Positions 24,526 through 39,336 of a stretch of 64,000 nucleotides of DNA are shown here, one piece after another. A program made the translations under genes and the position numbers. Source of the stretch: Cinclus cinclus (Eukaryota > Chordata > Aves > Passeriformes > Cinclidae); the NCBI RefSeq assembly GCF_963662255.1, contig NC_085055.1, positions 19,764,704 through 19,828,703 of the forward strand, given 5' to 3'. Within the stretch, counting starts at the first letter, position 1. Each line of letters opens with the position of its first letter. The notes under the pieces are model-generated. The model saw only the letters and a program-made list of their open reading frames with translations. It did not search any database and had not been told where the DNA came from.

Positions 24526-27111
24526 CTCTTCCTCTTCTTTCTGGCACCCAGAGGGATTTCAGCTGGCATTGATACCAGTGTATTGTCAAAGATGGGTTGC
24601 TGTGAGAGCTTGATGTTCATCTTAAACAAGAAAATATAACAAGAGAGTGATTTTTATCTTTGTCATGTGAGAGAATGATTTGAAGTGGATTTAGAGGATG
24701 TGAGAAAGGAAATTGAAACACTTTTCAAGGTCACATTGGAGCTCGAAGCTGCGCAGGCTTTCTCACCATGTCATTGATGCTGACAGCCCTTGATGATCCA
24801 GGGTCTCTGCAAAGCTCATGCATCAGCCTTTATGTTCTGTACAGAGAATATTCTGCAATTAGCAGTGCACCGACCTTCCCCTGGTCAGAGTGACAGTCCA
24901 GGGACAGCGCATGTGCCATAGCTGAGATAGGCAAAGAACTGGATCTTAGGACATGCACTTGGCTGAAAATCACCTGGTGATGTAAGGCAGGGCTGTGAGA
25001 GGAAACAACAGGAAATGAGCTGCTGTGGGTAGTACTGGAGTGGTCTTGAGTTTCTAATTGTGCTAGTTGAATTTTCTTGAAGTTTTCTCTCTGTGAATAA
25101 CTAATTGGCATTTTCGATGTTTAGCTCTTTTCTGTGCTTATGCTTTTCTAACACTTATCACCAAACACTGGTGGCTATCTGCATCCAGAGAAAGGGACAA
25201 TGTCTTAGGCTTAGTCTGATGGCTAATTAGAAATAATCTGGCCACAGGATACTCAGATTTTTGTTTACTGAATCTGTTTTCAAATCCATTGCTTCTGATT
25301 AGATATTTCACTCAAAACAGGTAACAGAAACCTAAACTAAATGATGTTTTCTGTATGTTCCTACGGATGATTTTGCAGCTAAGTTGGACTTGCTTAAATT
25401 AGACATTTAATGATATTTATGAGTGATTTCCCCCTTTAAGACTGAAATTATGTTTTTTCATACTTCATGAATTGTATGCACTTAAACAGGAATATGAGAG
25501 TTACATCTTGTTGCTAAATATGTGTAATTTGTTTGTTTTTTTCCATTGGTAATGAGTCTAAACCCACACTGGGTTTCCCAGTAGTTCCTTTTGTGGATAT
25601 AAAGCCTCTGTGTTTATTTGTTAAATTTTTTTGGAGTATATGGTGTGTTCCTGTGAGCCATGGTTATTAATTGACAGATGAGTTACACTATGATGGCACT
25701 TAAAATGCACAACGTGTATTTCTGAAAGCAGTCGTTGCTATAGCAACTTTCTAGTAGGTCACTGGCAGTGTTGTGTGAGTGTGTGTGTATGATTTGGCTG
25801 TTAATGCAGACTAATACTGGTAGAAAAATGAGAAATGGGAGAGTCAGAAAGAAGGTAGCCCTTCCCCCCTCCCTGTCCTCTCCCCTTAAAGTGAATTTTG
25901 TAAGTGAATTTTGTGGTGAAAATGCTTACTTAGGATATCATATGTATTGGCAAGAAACTGGCTATCATCTGCTATAATTAGATTCTTTCTTTCTATTTAT
26001 GCACAGATTATTAAAAAGCCTCCAAACGGCCTTAATCTGACTCTGCTTTTTCTTTGACATCTTTAGAGATTGGTTAGGAAAGGAACCAGTACTCAGTTGA
26101 TCCAAAAGTACTGTGTTGTATTTACTGAGCAGTAACACCTATTTTTGAAGTACAGCTGTAGTATGCACTGGAATTTTGAGAAACTGGGGGTGGGGAGGGT
26201 TCCCTGTTTTTGTAAGACTTTTCAGCAAGGTTAAATGCATTTCTGTAGCAATTTAGGCCAATGCAGATCTCCTGCTCCTGTCCTCTCCTGGTTGTTCCCA
26301 TCTCTTCCCTAGCCCTGGTGCTGTGCTCATGCAAAAAAGGGATGAGCCAGTTCAGGGAGCTAATCCAAATACAAACAACTTGAAAACAATTTTTGAAATT
26401 GCTAAATGATTTCCTGGATTGTACAAATGGGCAGAAAGCTAAGTGCCAGTACAGCCATAGGAGGGAGGAGCCTGATGTTCAGGGCAGTGGACATGGATGG
26501 CAGTGACTGGCATTCATTCAGATGTTATTTCCCACTGACTCTTACTTTTGGTTTTGCTCTGAAACTTAGCTAAAAGTGCTATGCACTGGACTCTATCTCA
26601 AATTCTTTGTGTTTGTATTTTTCTCTGAAATAGCTCTCTAATAGTATCTCCTGGATTTTTCTTATTTTTTAAATTTTTACTGTTTTTAATGCTCTGATTA
26701 GAGAGCATCTATCTCTTTTAAGGTGATCAACCTATAGCTAGGCCGTTATTTTGAGTCTTGAATTAACACTGCCTAAAGATAATAGAAAATGAATTAATTA
26801 CGGGAGCACGTTCTAGATGGTGATAAAAGAAAATAATGTAATGTGTAGGAAGTGTACTATGATACTTTAATAGATTATCAGGTTATAGTGTGGAGTGTTT
26901 AATGTGGACTTTATGTGTTGACTCTTATTCTGCAAAAGCCATGAAGAAGCTGTGCTGTGTTTTCAGTTGAATCAATATGGTAGAATTGCTGTGCTGCCTG
27001 GATTGGAGCAGGGAGGGGCAGGAGGACTGCATCTGCTTGCTCCCTTCTCCTTTTTTCCAGTGTCCCCTGTGTCTCCATTCACTGGTTTGCTGGGAGTATC
27101 CAAGCTGCTGT

Positions 27112-27128
27112 AAAAAAAAAAAAAAAAA
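27112..27128. repeat. Poly(A) tract
   Basis: Seventeen consecutive A on the plus strand, with no recognised retroelement upstream. Confidence 0.8.
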
Positions 27129-30100
27129 GGAGTAGGAGTATGGGGTCAGGAGCAGGAGGAAAAAGCAGGGACTGCATTTTAAATAACAGCAACCAATCAG
27201 ACTGGTTCAACCATTGTATGAAACCTCATCCCAAAACCCTATTGAAAAAGAAAATATCTCTTCCATGTTGGTTTGTTGTTGGTTGTTGTTGTTATTATTC
27301 TCTGATATGTAGTCATGTTCTCTGTGTTTTGAGAACTGGATTTGTGGAAGTGCTAAGTGTTGGTATAACCCTTGGAAAATAAAACTTCCTCGATACTTTT
27401 GAAGTGCTCAAATGATTGCTGAATGCTTTATTAAATATACTTGTGTATATTGTGTGCTCTGGAAAAGCTTGCTCTAACTTTGCCTCAAGGGTGAAGGCAA
27501 TGCTCATATACATTTATTTGAATAATTTGTAGGGAAATGGAGGTAGGACCAGGTACAAGAAAAATGAAAGCTTGTTTCTCCCTTGTATTTTCTGTAAGGA
27601 TTGTTCCTAGAGGAAATGTTCCTTTAGTTAACTCCTGGGGTTACAATTTTTAGCTAGAATTTACTCTTGAGAATCTCATGGGAGATGAGAATCTGTTTAA
27701 GGAAGTGCTTCAAAATATTCTCAGTCTTGCTCTTACAGCCTGACAGTTTCAAATATCAGTAACTGGATGTATTTTCATTTTATGTAACTGTGTAAGATAC
27801 TGAAAATCCTCTGCCTGACTTTCTGAAGCGCAGAAGAAAGTATTTGCAAATTCTTCAACATTTAAAGCTGTGTGGTCTGTTCTCTGCAAAAACAAAAGCC
27901 AAGGAGTCCTAAAGGGGGAAATATCCTCTTGTGTGGGTCAGCTGCTGGAATTTCCCTCCTCACTGGAAAGCCTCAGCTTCTCTTTTCTGGAGCTTCTGTT
28001 AAGTTTCACTCAGTCTTACCAGTAGTGCTGAGAGAAGTGTGCTTTTTCTAATTCCAATGTCTTGTATTTGATGGTAGAAGACGATTCTCTTCTAGGCATG
28101 AGGTTTTCTTTTAGCATCTGTTAATTTTTCTTTTTTTCTTAATCTGTTGTTCCCAGGGAAGATATTTGTAAGGCTGTGTGTGTGTAAGCAGAAGGTTGGT
28201 ATTGTTGGAGACCATCGCTGTAGCTTAGCAGAGAATTCTGTGAGTAGCAGTTCTTAAGTTCCAGATGTTGAAGACTGTGCTTTGAACACTGACCTTAACT
28301 TCACCACTCTGTCCTGAATGGAGCTTTGACCTTGCATAGACACAAACTAGGCAGATACTTCTAAATCCCCAGCACATTTCTAAGCAAGTTTGGGTTATAT
28401 CAGGATAGCCTTAGGATCCCATTTTTTTCCTGTTCTTGGGTCCCTCAGAGATGTTGGGGTTTGGCTCTTGAGTTCATCTGTTAGCCTACTGTCTGTGAGG
28501 TAGCTCTCTGCAGCTACTCTGCATTTCTTCTGGTGATTAATCCTTGGATTCTTTCCTCAATTCACAGTCAAGGTTAGCTATTTTTGGGGATCAGGTGAGG
28601 GAGAGGTTTGGTACCTTGTTTATTTCCTACGGGATGGTAACGAGTTTAGGTTGCTGGCAAAGCACGTGTTCCAGTTTTCTAGTACCACAGCGTTTCCTCT
28701 CTGTTTGGGTATCTTTAATAAAATAAAGCACTCTGGAATTGTTGATAGCTTCATTACCAACATCATGGAGCAGCCTTCATCTGATGTCAGTCTTTCCAAG
28801 GGAGGCAAGATCTTTCTTCTGTCTAAGTGGTCAGTTTTGGCTAAGCTTTAGCTAAGCTATTTCATTAGGCTTAAAACGGCTGCATTAGTCCAATCAACTG
28901 TTTTAGTAAATATTTCCCAGATCAAAATATTCTTCCTTGTCTAGGGGGAAGGACTGCTGTCAGTGTTACCAGGAGATAGTATTTTTGGCTATGCTTTAAA
29001 GTTGGGAGCACAAAAATGAATGATGTTTGCTCAGACAGTCACACTAATTCCAGTTTTTGTCATCTGCTTATCAAATAACTCTTCAGAAATAAAAAGAGGT
29101 GTTCCTGTATTTGTGTAAGCAGTGCATGGTACAGTTATAAAGGAAATAATCAGTGTTTGCAATTTGGAGTATCTTAAGTAAATTAGTGATAGCTTTGAAG
29201 ACTGAGTTGTCACCATGCCTTCAGAGTAAAGTGTTTGTATTCAGTCAAAAGGAAAAGAGTCAAAGAGTGGTGAGGAGGATGGTGGGAAATCAGCTGTAGT
29301 GTGGTCAGTGCAGTTAGCAAAGCACATTTTGGTGATCCTGCTCTGTGCTGCACTGCAGTAAATCCCCAGTTCATCTGTGTCCTTGTGCTCTACACCTATT
29401 ACAGCTTTACCTCAGCCCCTTCCCTGGGCTGGGCCGGGCAGGACATGTGAGCTCTGAGCTGTGTGTCTGATAGCAGGAGAGAAATGTGTCTGATAAACAG
29501 GGTATAAGCAGCTCTGCAGATTCTGGTCCTCCCCTCCACCTGTGCCAGAGCACTGGGCTCAGAGCCTCCTTTCAGAAATCCCCTTTTAGGGTACCTGTCC
29601 TTCTGTCAGGCATGTTGGTGTCTGGCAGCACAGCCAGAAACTGTCAGGAGATGGAGGGCAAACAGCCTGGTTGGATGTGAAGTCCTTAAGCAAGGAAACT
29701 GAGTTAGCTTCTTGCCCAGGTCATGCACTGATTTCTGTGTTCTTTCCTCTCCTCCTTGTATTTCTGATAATGCTTTTTTGGTTTGTCAGTTTGTCCAGTT
29801 TGGAGCTAGCCTCTCAACTGCTTCCACACGGTGTGATCATCATCTTCCACCTGTACACTCATCATTCCTTACCTGGAACAATGAAAAAGCAATGGAAGAG
29901 ATATTGAGGGTTTTTTTCAAACATTTTTTCCCCAATAAAGTTTCCCTTTTAATGGGTTTATTGTGCTATACAGGACAATTTTAAATAACAAAGAGCAAGC
30001 AGTTTTGTCTCTCCTAGCTAGTCTTGCTAAGGGTTTTTGACTAACCAGAATTAATTTCTGAATGATAAGAGCTTTCTTTCAGGATTATTTACTGAGCTAA

Positions 30101-33100
30101 AATAAATCTTTTTCCCAGGTGCTAATTTGTCTTTTCCCTACTGATATTTGCTTTTTGGCCAATTACAGAACTGTTGCCAGTTGTACGTAGTCCTGGATAA
30201 TAACTTAGTTCCTATTTCTTATTATTTCTTGTGATTTCTGTGTTGTGGAAGTGTTCATTAGGAAATGTTGGTGGGTAGCCATCCCTATTTTAGTTTATTT
30301 TTTATTTCTTGAGGTTTTTTTATTATTTTTTCCCCCTGATGTCTCAATCTCAATCAGGAAAGGCTTGTAGGTACAGGTAATGTATTTTTTAGGTCAGTTG
30401 ACATTGCTGTGAAAAAGCAGGCAAGCTCCTGAATCACACTGCTTTAGACTGAAATAAAACCACAATTCTCAAGCTCAGTACAGGTAGAAAGCAATTTATT
30501 GCTGTGAGCTCCGCTGAGGTGTGGGGAGGTACTGCCTGTGGGGCAGGGGGATAAGTTAGGGATGGAGGAAACTAATGTGGGATAAAGTCACTTCCCTTAT
30601 GAGTCAATTATTTAAAATTAATGTGAATCTTTATTTTCCAACTATGCACTTTCCTAAGTGTTTCAGATCAGGAGTGAGAACTTGGGAGTGGAATGGTTTT
30701 GTTCTGGGAAGTGTTCTTCTGGCAAATCATAATTTCCTTGTTTGCAGCTTGTCCTCTTGCTGTTCACCTGTGTAGTGTTGGGGAAGCCATTGGGCTTTGG
30801 GGAATTGTGTTAGCCTGTGGATGTAGGTTTGAATTTTGGTTGCAGTATGAGGTCACCTGGGAAACACGCTTGCGAGGCTTTTTATTTCTAGCTCCAGCGT
30901 GGCTGTGTGTGTCCATTGGAAAAATGTGCTTTTCCTCATGACTTTGTTGTGGTGGTTGGGTTGTTTTAAGATGGATGAGAAGAAATTTTTTCATGGCTTT
31001 TTTTGCAGTGAAGGATTTGACTGCAGTGCTGTGTGCACTAATGGAGGATGTGCTGTTAGTGGGGTTTGTTCGGCAGTGTTGGTAGGTTTTTGTGTGAGGG
31101 AGTCTTTGGGAAGGTTCTCTTGGCTCAGTGCAGGTGCAGTGCTCACAGCACACACCCAGGCTCTTGGGGCACTGCCTCCACTTTATGGCTTGTTTGAGTT
31201 TCGCGTTTTGGCTTCGTGACAGGAGGTGTTGGCCTGGTAGTTAGGAAACCAGTCTTGGTGTAGGCTTTGGGAATGGTCTGATAGAGGTGTTTGTTTGGTG
31301 TCACACATTGGATGGCTTTGAAAGTGTATGAGTTTTCAGAGGAAAAACACATGTCATCTGAATATTTCAGAAGAAGAGTAGTCTTTATCATCTTTATTGA
31401 AATATGCTCATGAGGATTTCAGCCTATTTATGGGTCCTGTATGCTGCCTTTAGACTGGGGCAATGTCAGGTTAGGGTGGACTGGGGCTATTTAGCACCAT
31501 GTGGACTCTGGAATTACTGTTCGTTTAAAGTTCTTAAGGGAAAATGTGGTCGGTCAATGGGAAACTGGTGATCTGACTTAGTGAGTTTGTGGTAGCATTG
31601 ATGGTTTGATGGAGGGAAGATTTAAATTGTGTAGTTTATAGATGCAGTGTAGTTAGTGTTGTAACCAGCTCACTGAGTGGTGAAGAGGGGAATACTCTAA
31701 TGTGTTCTGGTGGGGGTTTTTTCCATCTGGTCTCCTTGGATTAAGGACCTGCACAGCCTCTCAGTCTTGGGAAACACATAAGAAGATTCCTTGTAGAGGA
31801 GAATCCTGTTGATCCATTTACTCAGAAGAGAATTTGAAGCAAATTCTAATGAAGAAGAACCAAGTTAGAGTTGCCTGCTTGTTTTGCTATTGACAGGATT
31901 TGAGATTACTCACAGTTTTTTCTTTGGTGTCTGGGCACATGCTGGGATTTAGGGTGGTTTTTTTCCCTGAAAAGCTGCAAGTTATGGATTGGCTCAGAAG
32001 AGGGATTGTTGTGGTACAAGATGTAGGTGGAGGGTGTCTGGTTTGACATCAAGTTGAATTTTGTCAAGAAGTTGTTGGAGTAAGGAAGTAGAGGCTGATT
32101 CTGTAATTTTTATATCTATATATATAATGATCTTTTTTTGATAACCTAATCTTTTACGGTTTACCTCTGCTCCTTTTTTTATTTTTGGCTCTTGTTCAGT
32201 TTTCACAAACTCTTTTTTAGGAGGAACTTTTCAGGTGTTTATAATTTAGGTTCTCTGGCTGTGGATATGGGAAGGATACAGAAATTACTCCCTCTCTGTG
32301 ATATATCCATATATTCTGTCAATAGTTGCACAGAATGTCAAGAATCAAGAGTGAAAAAATCTGTGCTACCATGACCTCTTTTGAGAAGTCTCCCTTATGC
32401 TAAAGCAAATGGGATTAAAAAAAAAAAATTGCAGAGTTACTTGGGCTAAAAATAATTAACAATGGAAGAAAACCAGCTTTCTTATATTTTCTGTTGAAAT
32501 TTATTCCTGCTTAAATGAAAAGCATCAGTGGAGCCCCTGTCCACTTAATGCTAGTAAAAATGGTTACTGAAAGCAAGGATATTTTGATTGCCTCACTGCA
32601 GAGAGATAGCATTATGCTCCTTATAAGATGCTTATTGGGTATTTACTAATCCCTTTTTTAAATGCAACATCACTTCTGAGCAGTTTGAAACACAAAGTAT
32701 TTAATAGTTTTTAAATATCCACAAAAAGATGATATATGAGTGAATAAGGAGCTGTAGTGGAGCAGATGCCAATTAGCTGCATCAGGTTGTGGGTTAAGCT
32801 CAGCCTCCAACCTGTTGTTAATCAGGCAGTAGCACAGGAATCCATGGGGTTTTGTCATTGGAGCATTGCTGAATTCCCTGGACTCAGAAAAACTGGTACA
32901 CCAGGACCTTCCAGTTCCTGAACTGATAGCATTGAAAGACTCTTAGCCTAAAACTTTGTAAGGCTTATCTGTGGAGTACATGTGAATACTGAAGAGAGGC
33001 TTTCAGTGCCTCAGCCACTCTCAGATAATGCCCAGAAATCTTTGCTGTTTCAGGGTCTTGGACTGGGACATCTTTGCAAGGCTGTGCATCCTAACAGAAC

Positions 33101-34978
33101 TGATGGAGCTGCACATGCAAGCTCAGAGTTTGAGATGTTGGCTTCCTGAAGGTTCAGTTTTCAGTAGTGGGAATGCTTTAACAAAGTCCTCAACACCACC
33201 TCCTTCCTTTGAAGAACCATTAGGTATTTGTGTTCTTTTGAGGAGAGTATTAAAGGTGCCTTTCAGCAAATTGGTGGAATATTACATGTTAGAGTGGTCC
33301 TGCATTTTCTTCTACTTGATACATACAAGCCTCTATATTAATCATTACATATCCTTTCTCTTAGCAGCTAAGTTAGTATTTTAGTGGCCTTACTTTCTTC
33401 TAGCCTTTGTGCACTTCCCCCATAAGTTCAAATTGGTACCAGAATCAGTCATTTCCCAGAGTTTTAAATTTATATGTGACTTCAAAATGCTTGTTTTCTT
33501 TTATAATCTGGAAAAAATGCTCTGCAGTTCCTTTTGGCTTTTCTACCCAGAGTCCCCTATATGAGGTGAAAAGAAAAGAGACCAAAAACGTGAACCATTC
33601 TGAGAGTTTTTCCTTTATTCCAGCATTCTCCATGTCAGGCTTTGCTTCCATTTTGTGAAAATTGGTTTTATTGCTGGCAATTTTCCAGATGCAATGAATA
33701 ATAGAACACCAGATGTCCACTGCTGAGGAAAATTACAGATGAGTAAACACTTTTCTGAGGTAGCATAAAAATCTATTAATGGTGCTTCTGGTGTGCCTGC
33801 AGACAGTGTGAGTTCCTGGCCTGCTGTGCTTTGTGCTGCACAGAGATGAATATATCTACAGCTTCTGTGGCCCTCTAGATGTCTGACTCTAGCAGGGATT
33901 CCTGCCTTCCTCTAGATGTGGACTATTTTCTAGTAATGAGCGCTCACTGCAGAGCTAGAGCGTGAATTTAATCACTGGATTTAGTTTTAATTATTTTCAC
34001 ACGTGGGTTTGATTGAAGGTGAAAGTCCCAGAAACATTAGAAGAGAGAGGGGTAAGAAAGGGTATGGAGAGTTGGCCTAGTCCCCAGCCTTTCCCTCCAG
34101 CAGGCACAGTTCTGGTTGTGCCATATTTTCAGACCCAAAGCAGGCTGCTTCCCAAAAGCCTTGTCTGGTTTTTCCCAGCTGTTTCAGGCTCCTTGGAATA
34201 AGCTTGCACCACAGACTTTGCCTGTTGCACCTGACAAACATGACCCATCTACTTGGGAAAAGCAAAAATATTCAGTGGTGGGTAATTCACATTTGATTGA
34301 GCAAACTGTTGGAGAGCTTCACTAGTCCTTACCTGGTTTGTATGTGTCTTACCTGAGTTTTCCTTGCTGCAGTAAAACCCATTGCTTGCATGCTCCCACT
34401 GAGAAAGACTCTTTATTCTCCCTCTCCATTGCCTTTGCAGCACTTCTTACACAAGGGAAAAGAAGTCATCCCCTTCAAGTGTGGTCTTTGTCCAGCTTTA
34501 CTCTCCTGTTGCTTTCCTGTGCACAGGTGTGTTAGAGCCTCCTGGAGCATTGGCTTGGCCCACTAAAATCAACTGTGCAAAACCTCAAGAAGCTTTAGGT
34601 CACTTTAGTGAGCTGAGTAAGCATCAGCTGAGCAGGATGGTCCTTTTTAGGGGAAGCGTTTAATTATCTCAACTTTAATTGTCTTTGTAACTCATACTGT
34701 CTCTTTCATTATTCAGTCTTTTGCAAGTTTTTATTGATTGCTTAGTATTTTGTTTGGAGGATAACTCAATTCTGCAGTTTCTACAGTAAGCAAAATCTCT
34801 CTCAAAACTTGTTCCATGGGCTTTTTTTTATGGTTCTCAATGCTCGTGCATCATCTTAAAAGGACAATTGAGTTTGTCTTCTCAAGATAAATTTTTGGAA
34901 ATACAAGTGCAGAGAAATAGAAGGCTTCAAGGGTCCCTCTATTCATTCTCACAGCTTGAGGACAGTAGAAGTAACTTT

Positions 34979-35040
34979 GTAGAGCCCTTCCTGTTTTGCG
35001 TATTTTTGTGTAGAGCCCTTCCTGTATTTTATGTTCAGAG
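34979..35040. repeat. 31-bp tandem duplication
   Basis: The 16-mer GTAGAGCCCTTCCTGT at 34979-34994 recurs exactly at 35010-35025. The downstream parts of the two copies have diverged. It is a small local duplication with no coding sense. Confidence 0.6.
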
Positions 35041-36269
35041 CAGGTATGCATGAGGATACCTGATGTTATCGTGATGTGGACAGAGAGGAAGGAGCAAGTC
35101 GTTAATTTAGACCTTAATCATGCAGATATTGGACTAACATTAGAACTCAGTCTTGTGCAATCAGCTCATAATTATTTGCCCTATGAGTGACGGAGGGCCT
35201 GTAGCCCCCGGTGATCTCAGTCACAGTTATGAGTGCTCAGTGCTGCAGAAAATCAGGTCAAGTGTCTCACGGAGTGTCCACAGAGGAAGGAGCAGCTATG
35301 TCTGAAGTGTCTGTAAGAATAACAAAGGGAAAGCAAGCTTGTTTTCATATTCTCAGTCCATCAAAATTACAGTTATTTTTAAAAAAATTATAATTACAAA
35401 TTGAAACTTAAGATTTCTGTCCTTGAGCAAACCAGATCTACAGGCAATTGTTGCCATGAAGCATTGATTACTATTTGATATTTTTATATTTTATATTGTA
35501 TTTTTATTATTAGCTGTCCTAGGCATTAGAAGAAAGCAGTATATGATAATGTATTTAGAAGCTATTGGACTAAACACTGGAGCTCAAACAATTGTCTGGT
35601 ATTTGACATTTAAATTAATTATGCTATTATAGCCATGGTTAAAGGATTGTATCAGCTTTCCTGTGTGATCTTGGTGTCGGTGCCTTGGCACAGACCTGCA
35701 CAGTACAGGAATTAGCTGCTACCTTCTGGAAACGGTAGCAGAAGAAACAGAAGAACTGATCAGTTTTGGCAGTTCACACATTTATAGAGACAGCAAACTA
35801 AGTATAGAAATGTGGTAGTATGACTTGGATGTTTTTGTCACGTAGGGATTTTGTTCCCAGCTCTGGAAGAAGTGATTTGTGTAGCCTTTCAGTGTGAGGT
35901 CTTGCATTTGGAATGTCGAAGAGCACAGAATAATATCGCACGCTATGATGTGACACTTCATGTGATTTTTCTGGCTGACTGGGCAGGACCTGTCTAGGCT
36001 AAAAGCATTTGGTAAGAGGAAGCAGCAACAGCTGTTTTGCCTGTGGAGTCAGTTCTGCATGTTGGTGAAACTGAGGAGACAACTGCAGTTGAAGGCAATT
36101 GAAATGGACACCTAGGGGTTGTCACGAGATAGTTCTAGATCCCACAGGTATGGGTAAAATGTCTGGTGATACCTGTAAAGAATGGAGGAGAATAAACTTC
36201 AGTCAGTGATAATAAACATCTGCTGAATACTCTGGTTTTGTGTACAAGTCTTGCTGTGTGGTTCATGGC

Positions 36270-36390
36270 CATGCATTTTACTGAACTTCATGTGATTCCT
36301 GTGTGTCCAGTGCTCCGGTGTGCCCAGGTCCCTCTGAATGGCAGCACAAACATCTGGTGTGTCAAACAGCTCTCCTGGGGTTTTGGCTTT
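36270..36390 (-). mobile_element. CR1 LINE fragment (internal to the 3' region)
   Basis: The plus strand contains CTGAACTTCATGTGATTCC, then CCCAGGTCCCTCTGAATGGCA and a later TCTGGTGTGTCAA block. Their order and spacing match the antisense form of the CR1 region upstream of its 3' end. The sense strand is minus. Both ends are lost and divergence is substantial. Confidence 0.65.
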
Positions 36391-39288
36391 TGACATTGCC
36401 ATGCCTTTGCAGGCTGGGACTGCAGGTTGTACTGGAATGGCTAACAAGAACAGCAGAGGCACACTGGAGAGGCTTGTGGGGTACTACTAGTAATATATCC
36501 AGGATGATTTTGATGGGTGTAGGAAGTGAAGCTTTGCCATGCTGTGCTAGCCTGTTTGATGCTGATATTTCCTCCTCCTGTCATGGTTTGACTGGATTAG
36601 GAATGCTGCAGACCACACAGAGAGCTTGCTATGTGCCATAGGTAGTGAGGAACTCACCAGTGCTCAGTGATAATCTTTCTATCGCTTGGACTTTCAATTT
36701 TGGCTTAAATACTTACTGGAATGTGATAGAGTGAAATACATATTGTGCACAGAACTTCAATGAAATTATTTTAACGTTGGGCTGAATGAGCATTATGCCT
36801 TGTTTGGCCTTAAATGATGCTATGTGCTTTCAAAACCAGAGCTGGGAGTAATGATCTAATTTGGCTTTCAGTCAAGTGGCTGTAGGGTCAGTATGAATTA
36901 ATATGTTTCAAGTTCCAAACCTGTGGACAAATGAGAAGTATTTAATCCAGAGCAAACAAAAATTCCTGAGTGATGCAGAGCACATCAGGGCATTTGGTAA
37001 ATTTCTTACAAGGTTAGTTCCTGATGATTACTTTTGTATTTCTACAGGATTTAGAATTCACATTTGCAGTTTCTAAGTACTGTTTTCACTTTGCAGATGG
37101 GTAGCTGGGTAGGAAGCGTTTCTGTGGTATGCCTGAGACGTTGGATAAAGCAGTGAAGGCTAGAATTGATGTGCCTGCATCTGATCCTCTCTTCTCTCTC
37201 ACCTGGTTGATGGAAGCTCTGCCTGGGTGTACAGTGCAGGATTGTTGTTTGTGCTGATGCCTTTTCCTAGTAGTCAGATGCAGGTTTTGGGCAAGAATAT
37301 TGAGGGGACAGATCTTGTCTCTAAACTCTGAAAAACTAGAGTTTTCCATGTCTTGTTTTCTGGCGCTGTGCAGGAGCATGACACACCATCATGTACTCTA
37401 GCAGGGAGCACTGAGGGAGAGAGCAGAGTCATTGGAAATGGGAAATGAAGGAAGGGGTTAAAGGCATTACCAGTTAATTGTAGAAGACATTCCTTCATTT
37501 CTGTGAATTTGTTCATTTATTTAAATATATTTTGCACTTGGAAGGGATAAAGTGATTTGGTCAACAAGGAAAGGATTTTGTGTTAGAAATCAGCCTAATG
37601 CTGTTATCTTTTGTTTTGGGTATCTTCTGGGCAATGGAATTAATAATGTAGTAACTGCTAGATTAAATAATTTATTTTCTTTGTTATTTAAGTTTCAGTT
37701 CAACTTTATAAGATGTAAGTACCTAGTCCATAATAGAGTTCATTTAACTTTGATTTGGTTTTGTTGCTTGGAAGGACTCTGTCAGGATGTTGTCAGTCTT
37801 TTAATTTGTTTAGTTTTTGGCTAAAATGGGTGGATTTCTTCAACACCAGTGAGGCAAACAGTGTAAGGACTGCAAAAAATGTGGGCAGCTTTGTGTGTTA
37901 GTAAAAACTACAGGAAATATTGATGGAATGCATGTATTGGATTCATTGTTGTAAAATCCTAGAGTATTTTTAAAACAGAGGTCATTACGACATTGTTATT
38001 GAAGAAACACTATAAAACCAAACAATCTACTAGAAAAAACATTTTTTACAAAGGCAATTTTATATAATGGTCATTATGTCTGCCGTGATTATTGTGCATG
38101 CTTGGAAAACAGGCAAGAAAGGGAAACATTTACTTGTTTCCCATTGTATGTTTGAACTAAATGGTGTCTTCTATTGCCTGTTTTTTATTCCTCTATAGGT
38201 AATTTTAACTGGACTGGCATAAAATTATGTCCTCTTAAAATATAGAGATGCAAGTTCAAAAAGCTGCAAAGGTACAAAGGTCATCATAATTGGGATTGAA
38301 TGAAGCATCAGACTTTTTTTTCTAAACTAAAATAGAAGCAGTTGACTGCATGTTAAAGGACTGGCTTGTGTTTATTATAGTTTAAATAACCCCAAATACT
38401 GAAGTATGAAATATTCCTCCCCCTGTTCTGTTCTCCAGGTCAGGTGACAAAATGATTATGTGTCTCAAGCTTTCAGGATTTTTTTTGTCATTGACTTTGT
38501 TCTCAGGTGGAAGGAAAGAGGGAGAGTTTGATTTTCCTGGTTATAAGAACATCATCTTTCAGAAACAGGTATTTCTTTCATTAAAACCAGACAAACACAA
38601 AGGTTCATATTTGTGTAGTCCATAAGGATCAGTGAATTTTCCATGGCTGTCAAACAATTCTTGTGTTTTGTCGCACACTGGCTTTGTTAACACAAGAGTA
38701 TAGGGGGGTAACTGTCATCTTCTGATGGTCCAGGCTGAATTTACCACAGAGAGTGGTTTCTTCTAGCCCTGTTGTGCAGTTTTCTGTTTAGCATAAGGAC
38801 AAGAAGAAAACAGCACAGGCCCTTGCAATGCCCTGGTGTCAGGTTCTCTGCCTTTAGCACTTTAAGTCCAGCTGCCTTGGTCCTCTCTTCTGCTTCTAGC
38901 TCTTCATACCCTTCACTCCATACTTCTAAGTCAGGACTTATTTGCTTTTCAAATAAGCTATCTCTGAGCAAATGTCCTTTTCCTTGTGTGTGAGAGCACT
39001 TCCCTAGAGCAGCTGAATGCTGCTGATTACTACATCTGAGCGTGCACAGCCAACAGTTGGGAAGGGTGATGAGGTTAAAAAGGAAAATCAAAAAAAGAAA
39101 TCCCACACAGCAGTTATGCAGGATGCCTTAAATGTCTGTGGAAGATACCTCACACAGAGCACACATTAATTTCCTTGAACTTCTTTAGAAAGCTTTTCTG
39201 GAAAGTAAATTTGTCATGAATGCTGCTAGAATTAGGTAATCTGAAGATCTAATATGCATAGGTTTCCTTTGAGGTTCAGCTAGCTAAG

Positions 39289-39336
39289 TGTGTGTGTGTG
39301 TGTATGTGTGTGTGTGTGTATATGCATGCTTGTGTG
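39289..39336. repeat. Interrupted (TG)n microsatellite
   Basis: TG dinucleotides with TA interruptions. Likely length-polymorphic. Confidence 0.8.

Noticed and set aside
30764..31153. 129-codon minus-strand open frame in intron 1.
   Set aside because: Composition is unremarkable, with no motif and no supporting signals.
35180..35240. GC-richer stem-like segment (GAGGGCCTGTAGCCCCCGG) considered as a tRNA or small RNA.
   Set aside because: It does not fold into a tRNA cloverleaf by eye, and the A-box and B-box are absent.
38741..39106. 121-codon minus-strand open frame with a hydrophobic start.
   Set aside because: I recognised no homology. The hydrophobic start is encoded by the reverse complement of an AAAGAAATC-type A-rich stretch.
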